Assembly: GCA_965153455.1 (NCBI GenBank)
Contig: OZ234493.1
Coordinates: 6,562,213-6,626,212, forward strand
Reading direction: 5' to 3'
DNA from: Sphagnum compactum
Lineage: Eukaryota; Bryophyta; Sphagnopsida; Sphagnales
Length of the DNA: 64,000 bases
The position numbers and the translations under genes are program-made. The notes below the pieces were generated by a model. The model ran no database searches. It saw nothing but the letters and a program-made list of their open reading frames with translations, and had not been told where the DNA came from. This document shows, one piece after another, positions 57,331 to 64,000 of this stretch (its first letter is position 1; each line of letters opens with the position of its first letter).

Positions 57331-60300
57331 CCAATTTTGAATTAAAATTTTGGCTTGACCAATGTGTGAAAAACAACTGCAAAGCTTGCTTTTATGGCCT
57401 ACCAAACTATACTCTTATAAACTGCATTCTTTTTATCAAATTCACTTTGTGTTCAAAATTACTCAACCATGTTACAGCATTCCATCAACTTTGATGATTT
57501 GGTTTTAACTTGGCATAAAAGGCAAAGTCATTCCTTATTTAACATCTAAAGGTTGAATCAACTTGATATGATGTGAGTTGGTGGATGGTTTCATGCGAAC
57601 CCTACATGCAACTACTACAAGGTCCAATGACATCCACCCAAGTCAAGATCTCAAGAAGCTTTCTTCATAATGGGCAATGTGGGCACATGATTGAAGTCTC
57701 CTACATTTCTTACAAAATAAATAATGACAACATGTGAAGATTGTAACCTATTCAAGGCTTGCCCAACTACCTATCTAAGAGGCCCAAAGGTGTATTTTGG
57801 GAAAAACTTGTACACTACAAGCTACGATTGTTTTGGACCAAAGAGTGGAACTCTATGTGAACTACCTAACATGCCATTTTGATACACTCAACATATTTTT
57901 AATTCATATTTGGTCATATGGCAATGCAAGCATCAGATCTAGCAAGTGCTATCATCCTTTTATGTTCTTCTTGTTGTAGGAAATGGGTAAATATGGGGTC
58001 TTCTTAAGGAGGTAATCCTTCAAATGATCTATTTACTAGTATAACATGTAAATTTGGGTCAAGATTGGGATTTTTACCCTGGCCCATGTGGGTGACTTGT
58101 GCTAAATTTGAGCACCACACTACCAATGATGATCCATTATTTTATCTCTTTCTTATGTTTTCATATGGTTTTCAATAATTCATCATTATTTGTGTCAATG
58201 ATAAATTTAATTTAAATTACTATACATTTCATGGACATGAAAAGACACATTTTAATTTTTTTTCATGTCCATGCTGGTGGATAGGGAAAAAAGTGAGGTA
58301 GTTATGAAATGGAACTAGTTTTTAAAAAAGGTGGGAGATAGTTATTAAAAAAATTAATAAGAAATGGTAGTTATTAAGAAAAAAAATGAAATAATTAAGT
58401 TTGAAAATGAGGTAGCTATTTTTTTAAATTGTTTTTGGAATGATCTATGGACAACCATACGAAGGATTCCAAAAAATCCCCCATATACCAATTTTGATTA
58501 ATTGTTACTAGAATTACTTATCACTGGAATTTGTGTAGAGATGTTTAGATAGCCAAGTCTTGTAAATCAATGTCCTCATGGATACAACAACCATGCCATG
58601 AAATGATGATTTTATCTAAGAAGGACTTATTCACTAATGAAAGCAAAATATTTTAACTAGCATAATTTGATGAATGATGTACTTTGAAACATTTTGTGAT
58701 GTAGTTGAAATGGTGATCATCCATAAGACACTTTTGCCTAATTTGGTTACACACTATATATGAAAATAAAAAAAGCCCAAACCCTTCTATATTTTAGCTA
58801 CCTATTGGAACTTATCACGAAAATCTTTTCCTTCAAGTTCTATTGAATTTGGGCCATATTTTTCATTAAAATTTTGTTGTATAGGTCAAGTTGAAAATTT
58901 GCAAAATTTCATTTAAAAAAAAAACCATTGTAGTTAGCTCGTCTTGGTATGATAGATGGTAAAGACTAGGCTTATTTAGGTATGTAACTAAAAATTAGGA
59001 ATAAGCATGTATGTGTGTGAAATGAAGAAATTTCAACAAATGTGGATGATGGAAATTGAAGTGATGAAATTTGGGTTTGAGAAATACCAATGCTGTGTCT
59101 TTTGATCTCTATGTTTTCTTGTTCATTTGTTGATCATGAACAAGTCTGAAGGTCCAATTGCAAGCAAAGCATGATGGAATTGCAATAAGGCTTCAATGCA
59201 ATGAAGGTGAACATTACGAGTGTGGAGTTTTGTGGGCATGTTTCTTTTCAATTTTTGGCAATATAAATATGTGTAAAGGTTGCAGATATTTGCTTATTTA
59301 TGAGATGCACCTTAAAGCTCGGTGAGTGATTGAGGATAATGGAAAATAAGAACAAGAACTTGGAGATGAGGAGGCTAGTTCCTTTTGGGTGAAAAAGAGC
59401 TAAGTGATTTGTGTGTTATGCATAAGAATAGTAAAGCTTTTACTTTCTAGAAGGATGTTGTCTATGTTGTTTTCTTGTTTTGTGTGAAAATTTGTGATGG
59501 CTTAATACAATTGCTATGACTTTTTTTCTATTGTGTATAGTGATCCTTAGTGGCCATTGTGAATTCTATAACCACCATAATGTATAAATCTAATACCAAG
59601 GAGATGATGGTAAAAAATAGGAATTTTGGGCCCAAATGAGTTTTCACTTTAGTGGCAATGGGTGAAAGCACACTAAGCCCCCCCCAAAATTGTATTCACA
59701 CATATAATCTTTCTGCAATTAGATTTTTTTAATAATGTATCGACATCACATCTTGGATTATTTTTGTTTGTTTTAAGTATATTTGATTAGCTTTAAACTT
59801 CATCTAATCAGTTATTTTGAAAAATTCAACAAACATTGAAGAATTTGAACATATGGAGTATATTCATGACCGAAAAAAACTTGTCACAATGTTTGAGATT
59901 TTGAATATATACTTCAAAAATAAGGTTGTGGATGGAATTCTTGGGTGAATTATTTTACGGTGTATGATATTGATATACATCAATTAAATCTAGGAGAGTT
60001 TAGAAATTAAAAAATTTTGGATGAAATTCCATTCAAAAAATGTTTTGTTTTGCATTTGTTTAATAATGAATGAATAATAATATTTTTTTAAAGAAAAAAT
60101 CACTACCATGTCAAAGAGTAGGAGATTTTATAGATGAGCATTGCATTATTTTTTCAATTTTATTTTGTTTGGTAATGTTTCATGAATCATAAACATAAGG
60201 CCCTATGGTTGTAAGTTATATATTCTATATACATTGATTTTATCCAATCCTCCTCATCTAACTGTTGGATCGAAATTAATTTTAGATCAAAATGAACTTT

Positions 60301-61030
60301 GAGTTCAAAAATGTTGTTGTGCAAATTTTTAAGTTCTTTTGCTTTTATTTAGGACAACCAAAGGATGCTATCAAGATTTTAGCTTATTGCATATTATACT
60401 ATTTGTTATACATCACCTTTTTAGAACAAAAATGGCTCACCTTTAGTGTGTTTTCACCTCAATGGTAATACCACATTCTAGCAACATCAACTCACCTTAT
60501 TATTTATTACTTGAAAATATTGTGAAATGGTGATTGTTGACAATGAAACCCAATGTGGTGGGTTGGGATACATGAGCAAGGGTTTGGAAAATGTTGGAGG
60601 ATCCAATAATGAAATGCGATATGTTGTAAAAATTGGAATGAAATCTCTTCATAGTGAATTTGGTGAAGCTTTCAATGTTTGTTGTTACTAATTTTGTCAT
60701 GGAATGTTGGGTTCACCAACATGGGAATTAGAAAATTGAAATCTTTATTGTTTATAATTGTTGGTGGTGAATTAGACATTGAAGGAATGTAGGAAATTAA
60801 GGGAGGCTCAAAAAAGGATTGATATGATTGATCTATTTTGAATTAGTAATAAGACCATTGTTTGATGGACACAAAGTACATGGAAATAAAATGTTGGATA
60901 AAGTGTGGTTTTTCATTTATTGCAAGGATGTTTTTTTGGAATGTTAATTAATGCAATATTGTACACCATTAGATTCACAAAATTCATAATCTTTTGAGGT
61001 TTTTTAGTTAAACCATCTTAGTTTAATACA
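57331..61030. other. Interior of the insert in the kinase-like gene, no gene recognised
   Basis: AT-rich DNA. Coding-like fragments around 57500-57980 have no known domain, and the 66-codon minus frame at 60500-60700 is unsupported. ACATTACTACAAAATGTG at 61027 faintly resembles a CACTA end, without a partner. Confidence 0.4.
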
Positions 61031-61139
61031 TTACTACAAAATGTGTGGACAAACCATTACAGCCAACCACCGAATTTGACTTTGGGTGGTCTTCACATGA
61101 CAAAAATCATTCACGACTTTTTTGAGTGGGCAAATCCTA

Positions 61140-61289
61140 CAAAAACGAACCAACATTAACATTAACAACACAAAGTACCAACAACACCATAAATGCGATG
61201 AACCAATAATAACACCAACAATGCAAACAACCGACAACAACACCAACAATGTAACAGACCAACAATACAATGAACCAACAACATCAACC
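61140..61289 (+). repeat. CAACAAC-type minisatellite, right edge of insert
   Basis: Repeats such as ACCAACAACACCATAAATGC, AATAACACCAACAATGCAAA and CAACAACACCAACAATGTAA. The plus frame over it (61122-61349) runs in the same frame as the kinase-like sequence that follows, but its Asn/Thr-rich start is repeat-derived. Confidence 0.7.
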
Positions 61290-61755
61290 ATTATGTTGCA
61301 TTTTCTAGCAAACAAACCAGATGTTGTGTACATAGGCGTGTGCAAATAGAATGAAGTCAGGCGCTTGTAAGAGGTGATGCCATCATTGTATGGCTTTACA
61401 AAAGAACAAGGTGCCACCAATGCAAAACAAATGCATTGGTGGGTTTCCCCAGAATTGTTTTTTGTTTACAACGAATCAGGAATTGCAAATTCCTTGACAA
61501 ATGGCCAAGCAACATGGTACAGCTTTGAGGTTTGAAGCATATTTGGTGGGTAGGTTGGCAAATGTCATATGGGGTGATGATTGGGATGCAAAATATTTTT
61601 TGGACAATTCAACCAAGATGTCATTTGGGAAACTGATCCATGACATGTATGACCCAAATCCGAAGGCACAAAGAACTATTCAACACATTGTGTGCACATT
61701 GATGGGGCCTCCATACAATTAGACTGCATCTGAAGAGTGTTATCAAAGACAACCA
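61290..61755 (+). pseudogene. Protein-kinase-like pseudogene, part 2
   Basis: Starts with IMLHFLANKPDVVYIGVC, the expected continuation of HNDLSKDN. The next codons, where the metal-binding DFG-like motif should be, read Lys, stop (TAG 61347-61349), Asn, so that motif is lost; TAA follows at 61368-61370. MPSLYGFTKEQGATNAK and WWVSPELFFVY (APE-like, with Ser for Ala) follow. At about 61497 a frame change leads to MAKQHGTALRFEAYLVGRLA, IWGDDWDAKYFLDNSTKMSF and TIQHIVCTLMGPPYN, an aG-aI-like C-lobe. A stop at 61720-61722 is followed by a few more gene-like codons. Inactive. Confidence 0.6.
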
Positions 61756-62290
61756 TAAACAATTTGTAGTTACTAGTTTTACATGATGTGGTGTAATTTG
61801 CATGATCTTTCAAAATGACATGTTTTGGATTTGTGGATTTTATAAAACCCAATTTTTGATCGCTGTAGGAGTGGCAACCAAAATCCATTTTTGGTCACCA
61901 ATCATAATGGGGATACCCCAAGTATGACCAAGGATTTTCCTGCATCCATCTTGACGAACGTGTCAAGATAAGACGTCGATGTGACGCTTAACACAAAATG
62001 GGCACATCATGTTTGTTTTGACAACCTTGTTTTGAGCTTGAATTTTTCCTCTTTGTCTCCTTTCAAAAGGTTTAAAGAGCTCTTGATCACCACCTTGATT
62101 GTGTTTTTAATTTGATCATCTTTCTCACGTTATGAGTTCTTGATCTTTGGGCAATATGTGTTGTGATCTGAACCTTTAGTGGTTTAGTGTTATGAGTTTA
62201 TTAATATCTTTAGTAATCTTGTGATGGTGGTAGTTGTGTGTTGTGCACTTTTGAAATTAAAACATTTTTCTCCTTTGTATTAGGTGTTGT
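61756..62290. other. Intergenic with terminal-like motifs
   Basis: 61855-61905 holds TTTGATCGCTG, GTGGCAACCAAAATCC and TTTTTGGTCACCAATC, the same type of motifs as at 44375-44475 but inverted. No gene. Confidence 0.4.
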
Positions 62291-62945
62291 TTTTTCTGGT
62301 TTCAATGTTCATTTCTCCTCTCTCTTAATTATTAATTTCTTTGCTCTTAATTCTTCTTTCTTAGCTGCTATTATTTTTTATGCCGCTTTTAACACTTCTC
62401 TTTCCTCTTTCTCCTCTCTTTTCACTCATGACGTCTCTTTCTCCTCTTTCTCAATTAGTGTTTTCTCCACTTTCAACACTTCTATTTTGTCTTTCTCACA
62501 TGTTGTTTTTCAAGCTCTTGACACCTTTCTCCTCTCTCATAATTACTAGTGTTGGTCCTTCCTTAAGTTGGACACCTTTTTTTCCACTATTGTTATTGGT
62601 CCCCTTTCCAAGTTCAATGCCTTTTTCTCCTCTCTCAGTTTTTGTCGTTGGTCCTTTCCTTTCTTTGAACTATTATTGGTCCTCTTTCTTGGAATTCAAT
62701 GCCTCTCTTTCCTCTCTCACAGTTGTTACCATAGATCCTTTTTCCTTTCTTAACACCTCTCCTTCCTCTTTCTCAGCTTCTAGTATTGGTTTTCTTAATC
62801 TTCTTTCTCAATTGTTATTATTAGTCCTCTTTCTTCTCTTGATCGACCTTTCTCAACTGTTGTTGCTAATATTTTATCCTCTTTCAATCCTCTCTCATCT
62901 ACTGATGTTGGTCCTTTTTTTTATCTCTTTCAAACCTTTAGTCAA
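62291..62945 (+). repeat. Pyrimidine-rich degenerate repeat
   Basis: Phrases like TTTCTCCTCTCTC, TTGGTCCTTTC and CAATGCCTTT recur every 60-75 bp. Two overlapping long frames (62238-62549, 62380-62949) are Ser/Leu/Phe-rich translations of it and are not genes. Confidence 0.65.
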
Positions 62946-64000
62946 CTAACTAGTTACTTCCTTTTCCTTTAATCATTGGAAAATAACAAGCTTGTTGTTC
63001 AATGCCTTTGTGCTTACTACCTAGCCTATTGTTGAACCCATATTGTGTAGTTTAGATTCATGCCTTTGTAATTGTGTTGATATACTCACAAACCTATTTG
63101 AAAATCATGGTGAAAGTAGTCACCCACTTCAATTACAATTGTTAGAATCTAAGCTACAGTGAAATATGTTCTAACACAATTTTCATCAATTTTTTTCAAA
63201 CTATTCAATTTGCTGTAGAATTGATCAATGCACATATTCATTTGGCTCATTTATTTTCCTTATCCTTTTGTTTTCCTTCTCTGATTTCCTCTGCATTTTC
63301 CTTTTCCATTTCTTTTCTCTTTAGGATATCTAGGTATTCAAAACTAGTCACAAGATGTGACTAAGAATAATTGATTAATAATTTTTCCCTTTTTGTACGT
63401 CTTGCAAGTAAATGAAGTAGTGATAATAGGTTATGCACCCTCATGGATTCCTAGGTTAGATTTGGAGACTATTGGGTTTCTTGCAGCAAATTTTGAGTAT
63501 CTTCAAAACTATCCTCATTTAGGTTTACAACATTAATATCTTATGATAGTTGTTTTATCATCATAATGCTTTGAGGTCTATTTACATAATAATGTTGGTT
63601 ATTCTTTAGCTTGTAGGTAGATAGATCTTCAGATGTTGGATGTTGAGATATTTTAACTATATGGAAAAAATTCATAGCAAAAGATTCCTTCCCCCCTTTT
63701 TTGATTATTCTTAGATTCCTCTTCTGTTGTGTAATCTTCTTCATTTCTTGCATTTTTCGTGTTTGTTGCAATATAAACCTCTGATGGTTAAGTCTTGCCA
63801 TACATAGCCTTTGAGTTGAAAAGCCATATACATATATTTAAAACCCAAACTTGATGTTTTATTCTAATTGATTACTTTAACACCTGATCTATCCATCCAG
63901 TTATAATTATCTTGTTTAGTTCCATGTAATCGCTTCTAGACATAATTACAACCCTAAGTTTTTTTAATGTTATTTTAAAAGGCTTGAACAAGACACATCT
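62946..64000. other. Intergenic, nothing recognised
   Basis: AT-rich. The 86-codon minus frame at 63541-63801 has no known domain. Confidence 0.4.

Noticed and set aside
1-64000. Bacterial-type systems, CRISPR arrays, rRNA or organellar genes
   Set aside because: Nothing of the kind is present; all recognisable features are those of plant nuclear DNA.

Overview
This is nuclear DNA from a plant with a large, repeat-rich genome. It is AT-rich and dominated by plant transposable elements: an LTR/Copia element primed by initiator tRNA-Met, CACTA elements, hAT-like transposase relics, foldback elements, MITEs and a plant-type LINE relic. Host coding sequence is very sparse. The elements and the spacing suggest a gymnosperm or a fern-grade plant, but nothing in the window fixes the species.

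Layout. 0.75-2.2 kb: a foldback element packed with CCCCAGGGG-like palindromes. 2.2-10.2 kb: mostly undefined DNA plus a second foldback element (5.98-7.16 kb). 10.25-14.95 kb: a minus-strand hAT-like transposase pseudogene split by a 2,952-bp CACTA element (CACTA-1), which carries an internal satellite of about 180 bp. 15-26 kb: undefined DNA with small repeats and a GC-rich, LTR-like block (21.26-22.22 kb). 26.06-28.80 kb: a MITE split by CACTA-2. 30.23-32.06 kb: CACTA-3 of the same family, inverted. 33.87-34.92 kb: a single foldback arm and a 27-bp minisatellite. 35.06-35.56 kb: a TATA box and an unrecognised 134-codon ORF. 38.75-39.0 kb: a TATA box and what looks like the first exon of a class II histone deacetylase, with no later exon seen. 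39.3-42.4 kb: a decayed non-LTR retrotransposon RT region. 44.5-52.8 kb: a second hAT-like transposase pseudogene (BED finger, DUF659-like core, C-terminal dimerisation region) split by a complete 6,115-bp Copia element. 53.6-54.9 kb: a third foldback element. 55.3-61.75 kb: a decayed kinase-like gene that appears interrupted twice, by a second copy of the MITE and by a 4.3-kb insert with CAACAAC-type minisatellites at both edges. 62.3-62.9 kb: a pyrimidine-rich degenerate repeat.

The window is best read as layered insertions. Relative order can be deduced at several points: the Copia element is younger than the hAT relic, CACTA-1 is younger than the other hAT relic, and CACTA-2 is younger than the MITE it splits. 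Target-site duplications support four insertions: Copia (AAGTC), CACTA-1 (TTC), CACTA-2 (ATA) and CACTA-3 (TAT). The Copia LTRs differ at 4 of 313 positions, so the insertion is fairly recent. Its coding region is nevertheless dead: four stops, two frameshifts and a Lys replacing the catalytic Glu of integrase.

The only host-gene candidates are the histone deacetylase exon and the 35.2-kb ORF. No tRNA, rRNA or organellar gene was found. All family names come from recognising motifs by eye and were not checked by any search.
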